Shown here: piece by piece, positions 1 through 8,957 of the stretch
Layout of the letters: each line of letters starts with the position of its first letter
Numbering within the stretch: the stretch's first letter is position 1
Assembly: GCA_944324645.1 (NCBI GenBank)
Contig: CALUXB010000001.1
Coordinates: 1-64,000 of the forward strand
DNA length: 64,000 nucleotides
Reading direction: 5' to 3'
Origin: an uncultured Elusimicrobiales bacterium
GTDB taxonomy: Bacteria; Elusimicrobiota; Elusimicrobia; Elusimicrobiales; Elusimicrobiaceae
Program-made: the position numbers and the translations under genes
The notes under the pieces: generated by a model
Told to the model about the DNA's origin: nothing
The model's input: the letters and a program-made list of their open reading frames with translations, nothing else
Databases searched by the model: none

Positions 1-2961
1 GTGTTGCCTGCAAGTTTGGCCAAGGCGTTGTTCCCGTTAGGAGCGTTTAACCAGGCATTTGTCAGCCCGGCGGCTATCCAGGCGGCATATAGTGCAGATA
101 AAGAGGCGGCACAGAGCTTTTTTGCAGAAGAGAGCAGCGCCTCTGCCATCGCCCAGCAAGAAGCGGCAGTGGAACAGGCAGTCATTACCCAGCCCGCTGC
201 GCCTTCCGTTGAAACGGGCAGAAGTTTTAATTTCTTCTTAAATGGTATTTTTGATCAAGCTGCTTTTGAGAAAGCCTTATTAGCCCGGATGACGCCCGGC
301 TTAGTGCTTAGTATGAACGGGTTGGGCGAATGGTCAGAGAGAGTGACCCGGTTGGCTTTGGTCAAAAAAGTATCCCGCTTAGTAAAAGAAGCCTATCGTT
401 TAGCGCTGGCTGAATTTCATCAGTCGGGCAGTTCTTTGGGTGTTCTGTTTGCACAACATATAACGGAGGGCTTTTCTTCTCAGTTCGGAAATAAGCTGTC
501 TGCAGAAGAAATGTCATTAAAAAACAATACGCTGCAGTTGTTGGGAACAGGGTTTGCCTCTGAGGCAGAGGGAAGGGTAGCAAATCCCATTTCTTCTGAA
601 GAAGTGTTTCAGACCAATCCGGAAGACCCTGTGCCCGGCTTCCGGCTGACCTATATTGATTCCAAAACCAATCAAGAGAAAATTTTGCCGGTTGCTCTTG
701 CTATAGATCCGCGGATTAAAACAGAGGGATACAACCGTATTACGTTTAATGAAAAATTCCACGCACAGCTGCGCGATGGCTCTAAAAACCCGCAGACAAT
801 GTCGCACTTCTTCTTGCGCTTTGCCGGAACGCCGGCTGAGTGGAAATCATTTGTAAATTTGGCGTCCCAGGCAAATTTAGAAAAACCTTTCCATATTAAG
901 TTGCAGCGCAAACCCAACCAGGTCTATAAAGCCAATACGGTAACACTCTATCAGCAAGATGGCCGCACCCCATTGCCTATAGAAGTGGAAGTAGAAAAAA
1001 GATATTTGCCGGGTGAAGCCCGCCTGGTGTTATTAGATAATGGCCAAATGGGCGTGCTGCGGCCTTTTGCCGAAGAGGCAACCCCCATTACGGACGCGTA
1101 CATCCGCCTGCCTAAACACCAAATTGCCAATATGGTGCAAATACTTAAAAACAGCACACAGGTATTTCCTATAGCGGTATTGCCAACAAAGAATAAAGCG
1201 GCTATTTTGTACCGCAACCAGCAGATTTATAACAATTCGCTTGGCAAAACGATGGGGCCTATTATTCATAGTGATTTAGGGATAAGTTCTGCTTCTGCCA
1301 CCAGCTTGATGATGGTTATTAACTATGTAATTCCGGGGCTGGCTTCTTTCCTCAATCCGATTTTGCGGCGAATGGGAGAAAAACGCCTGAGCGTGATTGC
1401 CGGTTTTATGACCAGCTTGTCCAATTTTATGCCGCCGTTGGTGGGGTTCTATGGATTGGCCCACGATCATAAAGCCAGCACCATTGCGGCCAGTGTGATT
1501 ATATCGGCCTTTGTGTTGCGTTCTGCGGCCAGCGTGTTGCAACAGGTTACCTCCAATATGTTGGTGGCGGCTAACAGCGGTAAGATAGGACAGAAGAAAA
1601 AGGCAAACGAAGAAGTGGGCACTTCTCAGGAAAGAGTCTCTTTTAAAGATTTGCTTTCCCGTATGAAAGCGGTATGGAAAAAATCGGACTCTTCGGAAGA
1701 TATTCGCAACTTGTTGATGTACAACTTGAGCTTTGTGTATAAAAACTTGGGCACGTTATTGTTCCTGGCTTTGCCGTGGATACTCAACAAAGGAATTTAT
1801 CTTGTGACGGGGCAGGAATCCCATTTGGTATATTCCGTGAGTTTCCCTCTTTTTGGTTTGTACGCTTTGTTTGTGACCATACAAACGCTGCGGGCCAATT
1901 TGCGTGATGCCTACACGGTGCCCACAATAGAGAGTGCCACCGAAAGCGCCCATCTTGCTGCTGTAGAAGAAGCAAGCAAGCTGGGGCAAATTATAGCGAA
2001 AGAGCATCCTTCCGAGCAGAAAGTAAATGAGCTGTTGGAAAGCATTGCCAAAAAGTTCCAAGAAAAGGCCAATACAGTTGCGGAAGCGGCTCGTAAAGCA
2101 GGGAAGAAAAAAGAGGAAATGGCTGCCCTTCGCAAACAGCTTTTGGAATCTTTAGAGATTAAATTTAATGAGGTTTTGTTGCAAGGCTCTGCGTTCGCAG
2201 AAAGCCAAAAAATTGCACAAGATTTCTCCGCCATATTACAGCATTTGGAACAAAACCCTGTTTCTCTTAAACAAGTGTTCCTGCACGCGCCCAGCGTAGC
2301 GCTTATTACAATGGCTATGACCTTGGCTACCGTGCACGAGTTCACCATTTCCAGTGCATTTGCTATGAACCTGAATAAATTGATTGAAGACGGAGATATG
2401 GCCAATCTTTTGGTGGCGGTTTCTTTGTACGTGCCTTTGATTGCAGGCCGCTTGGCCGGTAATTTGATGGCCACGCGTATTAGCTCTGGCACAATGTATC
2501 TGCTTTGCAGCAGCTTGTCAGCTTTAGGGACTAGTATTATGCTGGGCGCTGGCGGGAATGTGCCGGTAGCCATAGTGGGTGCGGTAATTACCAGCTTGGG
2601 AGTAGGAAACTATTTCTCTCAAATGTATGACTATATCACCAAGAAAAATCCCAAGCTCCAGCGGGAAATATCCGTTATTTTGGCAGTTACTATGGCCTTA
2701 GCGGGTGCTTTGACGGTGCCGGCCTCGCATTTGAATGCTTGGTTTGGCGGAGCGAATTTGGACATTTGGTATGCTATGGGAGCGTTACTGCTGAGCCTGT
2801 GCACCAGCGCGGGGATGATGCGTAATTCTACTGTAGTAAAGTTTATTAGAAGTTCTTGGCAAAGTGCACAAGAAGCGCTTAAAAAGCATAAAAACCAAGG
2901 GGGAGGACCCAACGAAAATAACCAGCCTCCTGTTGACTTGGGTGAGCCGTTGGCTAATTAA
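1..2961 (+). CDS. Large MFS-like multi-pass membrane protein, probably 5'-partial
   Basis: The reading frame is open from base 1 (GTG) to the TAA at 2959-2961 (986 codons), so the true start may lie outside the window. About 420 N-terminal residues are soluble-looking. Then come hydrophobic segments at about residues 425-520 and 575-640, a charged helical stretch at about 650-760, and a second hydrophobic block at about 765-960, roughly 12 segments in two halves. The layout and the Gly/Ala-rich helices (for example GRLAGNLMATR) recall major facilitator superfamily transporters, but the long N-terminal extension and the large central charged insert are unusual. The substrate cannot be read from the sequence. 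An intrinsic terminator follows directly. Confident as a real gene, weak on function. Confidence 0.75.
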   Translation: MLPASLAKALFPLGAFNQAFVSPAAIQAAYSADKEAAQSFFAEESSASAIAQQEAAVEQAVITQPAAPSVETGRSFNFFLNGIFDQAAFEKALLARMTPGLVLSMNGLGEWSERVTRLALVKKVSRLVKEAYRLALAEFHQSGSSLGVLFAQHITEGFSSQFGNKLSAEEMSLKNNTLQLLGTGFASEAEGRVANPISSEEVFQTNPEDPVPGFRLTYIDSKTNQEKILPVALAIDPRIKTEGYNRITFNEKFHAQLRDGSKNPQTMSHFFLRFAGTPAEWKSFVNLASQANLEKPFHIKLQRKPNQVYKANTVTLYQQDGRTPLPIEVEVEKRYLPGEARLVLLDNGQMGVLRPFAEEATPITDAYIRLPKHQIANMVQILKNSTQVFPIAVLPTKNKAAILYRNQQIYNNSLGKTMGPIIHSDLGISSASATSLMMVINYVIPGLASFLNPILRRMGEKRLSVIAGFMTSLSNFMPPLVGFYGLAHDHKASTIAASVIISAFVLRSAASVLQQVTSNMLVAANSGKIGQKKKANEEVGTSQERVSFKDLLSRMKAVWKKSDSSEDIRNLLMYNLSFVYKNLGTLLFLALPWILNKGIYLVTGQESHLVYSVSFPLFGLYALFVTIQTLRANLRDAYTVPTIESATESAHLAAVEEASKLGQIIAKEHPSEQKVNELLESIAKKFQEKANTVAEAARKAGKKKEEMAALRKQLLESLEIKFNEVLLQGSAFAESQKIAQDFSAILQHLEQNPVSLKQVFLHAPSVALITMAMTLATVHEFTISSAFAMNLNKLIEDGDMANLLVAVSLYVPLIAGRLAGNLMATRISSGTMYLLCSSLSALGTSIMLGAGGNVPVAIVGAVITSLGVGNYFSQMYDYITKKNPKLQREISVILAVTMALAGALTVPASHLNAWFGGANLDIWYAMGALLLSLCTSAGMMRNSTVVKFIRSSWQSAQEALKKHKNQGGGPNENNQPPVDLGEPLAN

Positions 2962-2967
2962 CTTTAG

Positions 2968-2994
2968 AACCCCGCTTTAAAGCGGGGTTTTATA
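2968..2994 (+). terminator. Rho-independent terminator after the MFS-like gene
   Basis: AACCCCGCTT and AAGCGGGGTT form a stem with almost no loop, followed by a short T-rich run, 7 nt after the stop codon. Confidence 0.85.
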
Positions 2995-3108
2995 TGCTGT
3001 GGCAAGGAACGTTTGAGCAGACCGCTTGCATAAACAGTAAAGCAGGGTATATTCTTTTTGCCGGGTGAAACCCAAGAGCAACGAGGCAGGCGAAAAGGGG
3101 AATAAAAA

Positions 3109-3924
3109 TTATTTCCCGGTCAATTTATGCAGCAGCCGGTCGCTGTAGGGTTGGGGAATATGTATCCCTACCGAGGTAATGCGCCCGGCGTTGGGGCCGT
3201 GATAGTCCGAGCCGCCGGTGGCAAACAAATCATATTTGCGGGCTATTTTGAGCAATTCTTGTTTAAGCGTGTAGCTGTGTGAAGGGTAAAAAACTTCTAA
3301 TCCGTCCAAGCCGGCTTCTTTCCAAACCGGAAAATTCCATACCTCTTGCACCAACCCGGGGTGCGCCATTACGGCAAGGCCGCCGGCTTTTTTAATTTCG
3401 CGTATGGCTTCTACTACGGTTACCCCCAGCGAGGGTACATAGCCTACTTGGCCAGGAACCAGAAAACGGCGGAAGCCTTCCTGCCGGCTTGGGACAATTT
3501 TTTTCTTTTTCAAAGCATCTGCCACGTGCGCGCGCGACACCGTATTGCCCGCCAAAGAGAAAACATCTTCTTCCGTTAAATCCACTCCGCTGTCTGCAAT
3601 TTGCTGGATGATTTTTTTAATACGCAGTACGCGGTTTTCCCGGTTTTGTTTTAAGAACTGTTGGAAAGCGGAGTTTGTTAAGTCAATATTATAACCTAGA
3701 AAATGCAGATGGTCGTGTTCGCGTGTGCTGATTTCTACGGCGGGCACCCAGTTCAGCTTGTATTTTTCGCAGGCAGTTTTGGCGCGCAAAACGCCGTCCG
3801 TAGTGTCGTGGTCTGATAAGGCAAACAATTTTACGCCGGCTTTGCGCGCCGCATAGGCCACTTCCTCCGGAGAGGAAGTGCCGTCGGAAAAGAAAGAGTG
3901 CGTGTGCAAGTCGGCTTTAAACAT
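3109..3924 (-). CDS. PHP-domain metal-dependent phosphoesterase (TrpH/RNase AM-like)
   Basis: This 271-residue protein begins with the PHP metal-binding motif DLHTHS (His7, His9) and carries SDHDTTDG at about 37-44, an EIS motif, an AHP motif near 190 and GSDYHG near the C-terminus. All are expected metal ligands of stand-alone PHP phosphoesterases (YciV/TrpH group), which hydrolyse nucleotide 3',5'-bisphosphates or short RNA 5' ends. The length fits a stand-alone enzyme, not a polymerase PHP domain. It starts on the base next to the end of the NifU-like gene, so the two are very likely cotranscribed. Exact substrate is inferred from the family. Confidence 0.85.
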   Translation of the reverse strand: MFKADLHTHSFFSDGTSSPEEVAYAARKAGVKLFALSDHDTTDGVLRAKTACEKYKLNWVPAVEISTREHDHLHFLGYNIDLTNSAFQQFLKQNRENRVLRIKKIIQQIADSGVDLTEEDVFSLAGNTVSRAHVADALKKKKIVPSRQEGFRRFLVPGQVGYVPSLGVTVVEAIREIKKAGGLAVMAHPGLVQEVWNFPVWKEAGLDGLEVFYPSHSYTLKQELLKIARKYDLFATGGSDYHGPNAGRITSVGIHIPQPYSDRLLHKLTGK

Positions 3925-4149
3925 TTAGACGCGTTCCACCGCAGTTACACCGGGCACGGCCTCTTTAATTTTACGTTCCACGACGGCTTTGAGCGTCATT
4001 TGGGCTGCCGGGCAGCCGCCGCAACGTCCGCGCAAGCCAACAGTTACGATACCGGTCTTTTCATTCACTTCAATAAGCTGGATGTCGCCGCCGTCGGATT
4101 GTAAAATAGGGCGGATTTGGTCTATAACGGCTTGTACTTGTTCTTTCAT
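3925..4149 (-). CDS. NifU-like C-terminal domain Fe-S protein
   Basis: The 74-residue protein is a single NifU C-terminal (Nfu) domain. The conserved GRCGGCPAAQ motif supplies Cys43 and Cys46, which in this family hold a [4Fe-4S] cluster at a dimer interface for delivery to target proteins. Stand-alone domains of this length are common in anaerobes. An AGGAG-type ribosome binding site precedes the ATG, and a TATAAT box lies on the minus strand at 4176-4181. The stop codon abuts the start of the PHP gene. The role in Fe-S assembly or transfer is from family knowledge. Confidence 0.88.
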   Translation of the reverse strand: MKEQVQAVIDQIRPILQSDGGDIQLIEVNEKTGIVTVGLRGRCGGCPAAQMTLKAVVERKIKEAVPGVTAVERV

Positions 4150-4294
4150 AAGGTCTCCTAAAAGGGGTTTTCTTTATTATAGCTTTTTTAGCAAAAGGGG
4201 GCCGCGCAGGTATAATCTTGCAAAAACAGGCTTAATATATGCTATACTTTTGGGTGCAGAAGAGAGACTTAAATTTTTAAGGAGAAATTTCGTT

Positions 4295-4762
4295 ATGAAA
4301 AAAATTGCCGTTTTTGTTTTATTGTCTTGTTTTGTGGCTGCCCCGGCGTTTGCGCAGAAATATGCCAGCGTCAATACGACTAAAGCCAACGTGCGCACCT
4401 GCGCCGGCACCAAATGTGCCGTCAAATGGTATGCTTGGAAATATACCCCGGTGCTGATGCTCAAAACCAGCCCGGATAAACAATGGGTGGAAATTAAAGA
4501 TTTTGAAGGCTTTACCGGCTGGATTTCTTCTTCTTTGCTCAGTCCCAACGGCGGTATGTCTGCCAAGGTGGACTTAAATGTGCGCAAAGGGCCCGGCGTG
4601 AGCAATGAAATTGTCTGCACGGTGGAGAAAGGATATCCGTTTAAATACATCTCTAAAAAAGGTTCCTGGATTGAAGTGGAAGATGACCCGGCTGATCCCA
4701 AACAGGGTGTGTGCCGCGGTTGGGTGTATAACCAGAACTTGTGGGGCTTTTTCAAACAATAA
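4295..4762 (+). CDS. Exported protein with two bacterial SH3-type domains
   Basis: A 155-residue protein with a typical signal peptide (MKKIAVFVLLSCFVAAPAFA) cleaved after AFA. Two SH3b-like repeats follow: residues about 25-85 (KANVRTC ... GFTGWISSSLL) and about 90-150 (KVDLNVRKGPG ... GWVYNQNLW). The VRKGPG and GW.Y/S motifs are hallmarks of SH3b folds that bind cell-wall or surface ligands. The start at 4295 is chosen because AAGGAG lies just upstream at 4279-4284 and the signal peptide begins there. Likely periplasmic. Four cysteines may form disulphides. Specific ligand unknown. Confidence 0.85.
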   Translation: MKKIAVFVLLSCFVAAPAFAQKYASVNTTKANVRTCAGTKCAVKWYAWKYTPVLMLKTSPDKQWVEIKDFEGFTGWISSSLLSPNGGMSAKVDLNVRKGPGVSNEIVCTVEKGYPFKYISKKGSWIEVEDDPADPKQGVCRGWVYNQNLWGFFKQ

Positions 4763-4767
4763 GCCAT

Positions 4768-4797
4768 TTGCAGGGAGTATCTGCAAAAAGGTATAAT
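4768..4797 (+). promoter_or_regulatory. Promoter placing the transcription start at the ATG (leaderless)
   Basis: TTGCAG (4768-4773), an 18-nt spacer and a perfect TATAAT (4792-4797) stand six bases before the ATG at 4804. There is no ribosome binding site between the box and the start codon, so the mRNA would begin at or next to the ATG. Confidence 0.6.
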
Positions 4798-4803
4798 ATT
4801 GGT

Positions 4804-5274
4804 ATGAAAAAGATTTTAACCGTTGTAGCTTTGCTAAGCGTGGTGGCTTGCGTGTTTTGTATAGCGCGCAAAGTCAATGAAGGGCGTTTTAATATTAGCG
4901 GTACGGTTACCGTGCCGGAACGTTTAGCCAAGGTGGCCCAGGCGGATAATAACTCCTGCGCTATTATTGTAAAGAACGCGGCCGATGTGCCGGTGGCTAT
5001 CAAACGGGTGGTGAACCCCAAATTCCCGTTGGAATTTAAATTAGGGGAAGACGACCTGTTAGCAACAGACGTGGCGGGCGATTTGAAATTGGAAGTGCAA
5101 ATCAACAACCACGGCAAATTGGGTGTGATAAAAGAAGGAGATATTTTTGGTTCGGCTTCTGAGATGATTAAACCCAATGCCAAGAATGTCTTGGTGCAGG
5201 CCGACAAAATGACCGGAATGCCCAAATTGGCCCGTAATGTGCGCGGCAATTTTTTCCGCACAGCGGCCCGTTAA
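4804..5274 (+). CDS. Stand-alone CcmI/CycH C-terminal-like domain protein
   Basis: A 156-residue protein with an N-terminal membrane anchor or signal (MKKILTVVALLSVVACVFC). The rest resembles the periplasmic C-terminal domain of the cytochrome c maturation protein CcmI/CycH: an ISGTVTVPERLAKVA strand, a VKNAADVPVAIKRV strand matching the usual ..PLAVKRL pattern, PLEFKLGEDDLL, and a final GDIFGSASEMIKPNAKNVLVQAD matching the family's GDLxGxS..V..GAKNV. The usual N-terminal TPR part is absent and no other ccm gene is in the window. In CcmI this domain binds apocytochrome c. A function outside cytochrome maturation is possible here. The call rests on recalled motif patterns. Confidence 0.55.
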   Translation: MKKILTVVALLSVVACVFCIARKVNEGRFNISGTVTVPERLAKVAQADNNSCAIIVKNAADVPVAIKRVVNPKFPLEFKLGEDDLLATDVAGDLKLEVQINNHGKLGVIKEGDIFGSASEMIKPNAKNVLVQADKMTGMPKLARNVRGNFFRTAAR

Positions 5275-5296
5275 TAAAATAGAAGCGAAATTTCTC

Positions 5297-5324
5297 AAGA
5301 CCCACCGAAAGGCGGGTCTTTTTG
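5297..5324 (+). terminator. Rho-independent terminator
   Basis: AAGACCCACC and GGCGGGTCTT form a 10-bp stem with one mismatch and a GAAA loop, followed by five T residues. Confidence 0.85.
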
Positions 5325-5481
5325 TATCGTTCCTACAGAAAAAATTTGCAGGGGTTTAAAACAATCGCAGGCAGCACCACACAGAAGCGCTGGACCGAAG
5401 CGGACAAGCCGCAATGGGGCCCTTGACTCTGTGTAAAATAAATAGCACAATAACAATATCTTCAAGTATGGAGGGGGCGCT

Positions 5482-6201
5482 ATGAAAAGAAGTCTATTGT
5501 TTTTGGCGGCTTTAGCTGTATCTTCGGCTTTGTGCGCGCAAGAGAACCAAAATTTGGGACGGGAAGATGTCCTGGCCGCTTTTAAAGAATATAATCCCGC
5601 TGCGTTGGAGAAAGCGGCTGCGAATCCTGCTTATAATGAGCTGTTAAATAAGGTGGCAAACGCCTATTCCGCCCCGCGTACGGAAGAACGCCTAAATGAG
5701 ATGTTGGCCTTGGTGCTGAATTTTGACAATTCTATCCGGCTGCAAGCGGCCCGGGAAGAGTATTTTGACGGGCGTACCCTGCAGGAGGTGACTGGAGAAG
5801 AACTGGCCGCCTTAGACAGCCGCGTAAGCGAGCAGATTGTAACGGTGGTGGAAGCGGTTTTTGACAATACCTTGGAAATTAAAGAATTGCAGATTGACCG
5901 TTATAAAAAGCAGATTAAGATTATTAAAAAAGATAAGGTTTTGTCTCAAGAGCAGAAAAAAGAACTGGTGAAACAACTAAATGAGCAAATTAAAGCCGTT
6001 AAGGCGGAAATCAAAACATTAAAGAAAAACTCTAAACAGAAAATTAAAGATACCGCAAAAGTATATTTTGCTGAAATCCGTTCTGATTTTGACAAACAGC
6101 AAGCGGCCCAGTTGCATAAAGCCCAAAAACAACAGCTGCAGGCGGAACAATCTGCCGCGCAGGACGTGAAGGCAAACAACAAAAAACCGGTGGCGAAATA
6201 A
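5482..6201 (+). CDS. Exported coiled-coil protein of unknown function
   Basis: A 239-residue protein with a signal peptide (MKRSLLFLAALAVSSALCA). The mature part is almost entirely helical and charged. From about residue 120 on, Lys/Glu/Gln-rich heptads (KELQIDRYKKQIKIIKKDK onward) indicate a long coiled coil ending in a Lys/Gln/Ala-rich tail. A strong GGAGGGG ribosome binding site precedes the ATG. It has its own terminator and no operon partner. No family recognised; a periplasmic structural or chaperone-like role is only a guess. Confidence 0.75.
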   Translation: MKRSLLFLAALAVSSALCAQENQNLGREDVLAAFKEYNPAALEKAAANPAYNELLNKVANAYSAPRTEERLNEMLALVLNFDNSIRLQAAREEYFDGRTLQEVTGEELAALDSRVSEQIVTVVEAVFDNTLEIKELQIDRYKKQIKIIKKDKVLSQEQKKELVKQLNEQIKAVKAEIKTLKKNSKQKIKDTAKVYFAEIRSDFDKQQAAQLHKAQKQQLQAEQSAAQDVKANNKKPVAK

Positions 6202-6213
6202 CTTTCCCTTTCT

Positions 6214-6258
6214 CCGTGCGTTGCCCGTTTTAAAGCGGACAACGCACGGTTCTTTTTG
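6214..6258 (+). terminator. Rho-independent terminator
   Basis: CCGTGCGTTG (6214-6223) pairs with CAACGCACGG (6240-6249), with an inner CCG/CGG pairing, followed by TTCTTTTTG. Confidence 0.85.
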
Positions 6259-6353
6259 TCCAAAAGTTGCAGTTCCAATATATAAATTGATTTAATGTAG
6301 TCAAAGCCCTTTTTATAAGGTAGTTTATTTTCAATATACAATAGGATTTCACT

Positions 6354-8957
6354 ATGATTAGAATGGTAATAGATAAGGTGTTTGGCACCAAAAGTGAACG
6401 TGATTTGAAAAAAATACAGCATTATGTAGATAAAACCAATTCTTTGGCGGCGGAAATAGAGAAACTGTCTGATGAGGCATTGAAAGACAAGACCCGCCAA
6501 TTTAAAGAACGTCTGGCCAAAGGGGAAACGTTAAACGATATTTTGCCGGAAGCTTTTGCCGTGGTACGTGAAGCGGCCAAACGCGTAATTGGCCTGCGCC
6601 CCTATGATGTGCAGCTGTTGGGCGGCATAGTGCTGCACCAGGGCAAAATCGCCGAGATGGGCACCGGGGAAGGGAAAACCTTGGTTGCCGTGCTGCCCTC
6701 TTATTTAAATGCTTTAACCGGCCAAGGCGTGCACGTGGTAACTGTCAACGATTACCTGGCCCGGCGCGACCGCCAATGGATGGGCCCCATTCACGAGTTT
6801 TTGGGCTTGACTGTAGGTTATATTAATCACGATATGCCCAATGCCGAACGCCGCGAAATGTATGCCAAAGACATTACCTATGTAACCAATAATGAGCTGG
6901 GTTTTGACTACTTGCGCGACAATATGGTCATCACCCGCCAAGACCGCGTGCTCCGCCCGCTGAACTATTGTATTGTGGACGAGGTGGACTCCATTTTAAT
7001 TGACGAGGCCCGCACCCCGCTGATTATTTCCGGCCCTTCGGAACAAAGCACGGATAAATATTATATCGTCAACCGCTTAATCCCTGCCCTCAAAGTGCGT
7101 ATGATTACCGAAAACGATGAAGTAAAAGCCAAATATGAGCATATTGATTTGGCAGAAGGCTATGACGCTATTGTAGATGAAAAAAACCACACCGCCACGC
7201 TGACGGAAACGGGTATTGCCAAGGCGGAGAAATTTTTAAATGTTACCAACCTCTATAATGATGTGGAATCGGAGTGGGTACACCACATTAATCAAGCGTT
7301 GCGTGCCCATCATTTGTATGAAAGAGATGTGGATTATGTGGTAAAAGACGGGGAAGTAATTATTGTAGATGAATTTACCGGACGTTTGATGCCGGGCCGC
7401 CGCTGGAGTGACGGTTTGCACCAGGCCGTAGAAGCCAAAGAAGGCCTGCAAATTAAAGAAGAAAACCAGACCTTGGCCACTATTACGTTCCAGAACTTCT
7501 TTAAACTGTATAAAAAACTTTCCGGTATGACCGGTACCGCTATGACGGAAGCCAACGAGTTTTGGCAGATCTACAAGCTGGACGTAGTGGAAATACGGCC
7601 CAACCGCCCTTCCCAGCGCAAAGATTTCCCGGATTTAGTGTTCCTCAGCGAGAAAGACAAATTCCACGCCATTGTGGAAGAAATTGAAGAACTGTGGAAA
7701 AAGGGCGCCCCGGTGCTGGTGGGCACGCGTTCTATTGAAAAATCTGAAAAATTGGGTAATATGCTGCGCGCCAAGGGCATTCCGCACAAGGTGCTTAACG
7801 CTAAATACCACGAAATGGAAGCCCAAATCATCAGCCAGGCAGGCCGTAAAGGGGCGGTAACTATCGCTACCAATATGGCAGGCCGCGGTACCGATATTGT
7901 ATTGGGCGGCAACCCGGCAGAAAAGGCCGAACAGGACTATGTGTTGGGGCAGGGCGGTCTGCACGTGATTGGTACGGAGCGCCACGAAAGCCGCCGCATT
8001 GACAACCAGCTGCGCGGCCGCTGCGCCCGCCAGGGGGACCCGGGCTGTTCCCGTTTTTATATTTCATTGGAAGATGAATTGATGCGTTTGTTTGCAAACA
8101 CCGCCAAGATCAGCTCTATTTTAAGCACCCTGGGTATGAAACCCGGCGAAGCTATAGAGTCGCGCCTGATGAGCCGCCAAATTGAAGGGGCCCAGCGTAT
8201 GGTGGAAGGACATAACTTTGATATCCGCAAGCATTTGCTGGATTATGACAAAGTAATGAACCAACAGCGTACGGCCGTTTATGGCCTGCGTAACGCTATC
8301 CTGGACGGGGAAGATATGACCAGCACCGTCTTAAAAATGATAGATGAAGTGGTGGACGAAATTGTGCAGACGCATTATTTCCCGCGTGACCCGGCAAAAT
8401 CCAATTTTGAAACGCTTAACGTAACCCTGCGTTCTTTGTTCCCCTATGCCTTTGATTACAATGCAGACAACACCAAAGACAAGAGCCCGGACCAATTAGC
8501 GCAGGAAATTATGGATTTGGTGGAAAAACTCTATCACGAGCGGGCGGACTTTTTTGCCAGCCAGGGAGTAAGTTTCCCGGAATTGGAGAGAATGTTGCTG
8601 CTGCAAATTATAGACAATGCCTGGAAACAAAATCTCTATGAATTGGACCAACTGCAAAACAGCGTCAGCCTGCGCGGCTATGCCCAAAAAGACCCGCTGA
8701 TTGAATATCAGAAAGAAGCCTATAAACTCTATAGCGCAATGATGAATAAAGTGCGCGATTTAATGGTAGGTTATATTTTCCGGCTGCAGCTGCCTCCCGT
8801 GCGCCAGGCTGTTTCTGCCAAACGGCAAGCGGCCCAGCCAAAAGAAAAAGAAGCCGGCAAGAAAGCCGTTGCGTCCGATCATAAAATTGGGCGTAATGAT
8901 CCCTGCCCGTGCGGCAGCGGCAAAAAATACAAAAAATGTTGCGGAGCTAAATTATGA
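6354..8957 (+). CDS. secA: Preprotein translocase ATPase SecA
   Basis: The 867-residue protein is full length for SecA, the ATPase that drives secretory proteins through SecYEG. It shows the Walker A site GTGEGKTLVA (about residues 103-112), the Walker B region VDEVDSILIDEARTPL, the second nucleotide domain with TNMAGRGTDI, and the C-terminal zinc-binding tail CPCGSGKKYKKCC that contacts SecB or the ribosome. The preceding TACAAT box (6337-6342) lies 11 nt before the ATG, leaving only a weak AGGA ribosome site. Its stop codon overlaps the next ATG by 4 nt, which starts a tight gene chain to 14434. Confidence 0.98.
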   Translation: MIRMVIDKVFGTKSERDLKKIQHYVDKTNSLAAEIEKLSDEALKDKTRQFKERLAKGETLNDILPEAFAVVREAAKRVIGLRPYDVQLLGGIVLHQGKIAEMGTGEGKTLVAVLPSYLNALTGQGVHVVTVNDYLARRDRQWMGPIHEFLGLTVGYINHDMPNAERREMYAKDITYVTNNELGFDYLRDNMVITRQDRVLRPLNYCIVDEVDSILIDEARTPLIISGPSEQSTDKYYIVNRLIPALKVRMITENDEVKAKYEHIDLAEGYDAIVDEKNHTATLTETGIAKAEKFLNVTNLYNDVESEWVHHINQALRAHHLYERDVDYVVKDGEVIIVDEFTGRLMPGRRWSDGLHQAVEAKEGLQIKEENQTLATITFQNFFKLYKKLSGMTGTAMTEANEFWQIYKLDVVEIRPNRPSQRKDFPDLVFLSEKDKFHAIVEEIEELWKKGAPVLVGTRSIEKSEKLGNMLRAKGIPHKVLNAKYHEMEAQIISQAGRKGAVTIATNMAGRGTDIVLGGNPAEKAEQDYVLGQGGLHVIGTERHESRRIDNQLRGRCARQGDPGCSRFYISLEDELMRLFANTAKISSILSTLGMKPGEAIESRLMSRQIEGAQRMVEGHNFDIRKHLLDYDKVMNQQRTAVYGLRNAILDGEDMTSTVLKMIDEVVDEIVQTHYFPRDPAKSNFETLNVTLRSLFPYAFDYNADNTKDKSPDQLAQEIMDLVEKLYHERADFFASQGVSFPELERMLLLQIIDNAWKQNLYELDQLQNSVSLRGYAQKDPLIEYQKEAYKLYSAMMNKVRDLMVGYIFRLQLPPVRQAVSAKRQAAQPKEKEAGKKAVASDHKIGRNDPCPCGSGKKYKKCCGAKL

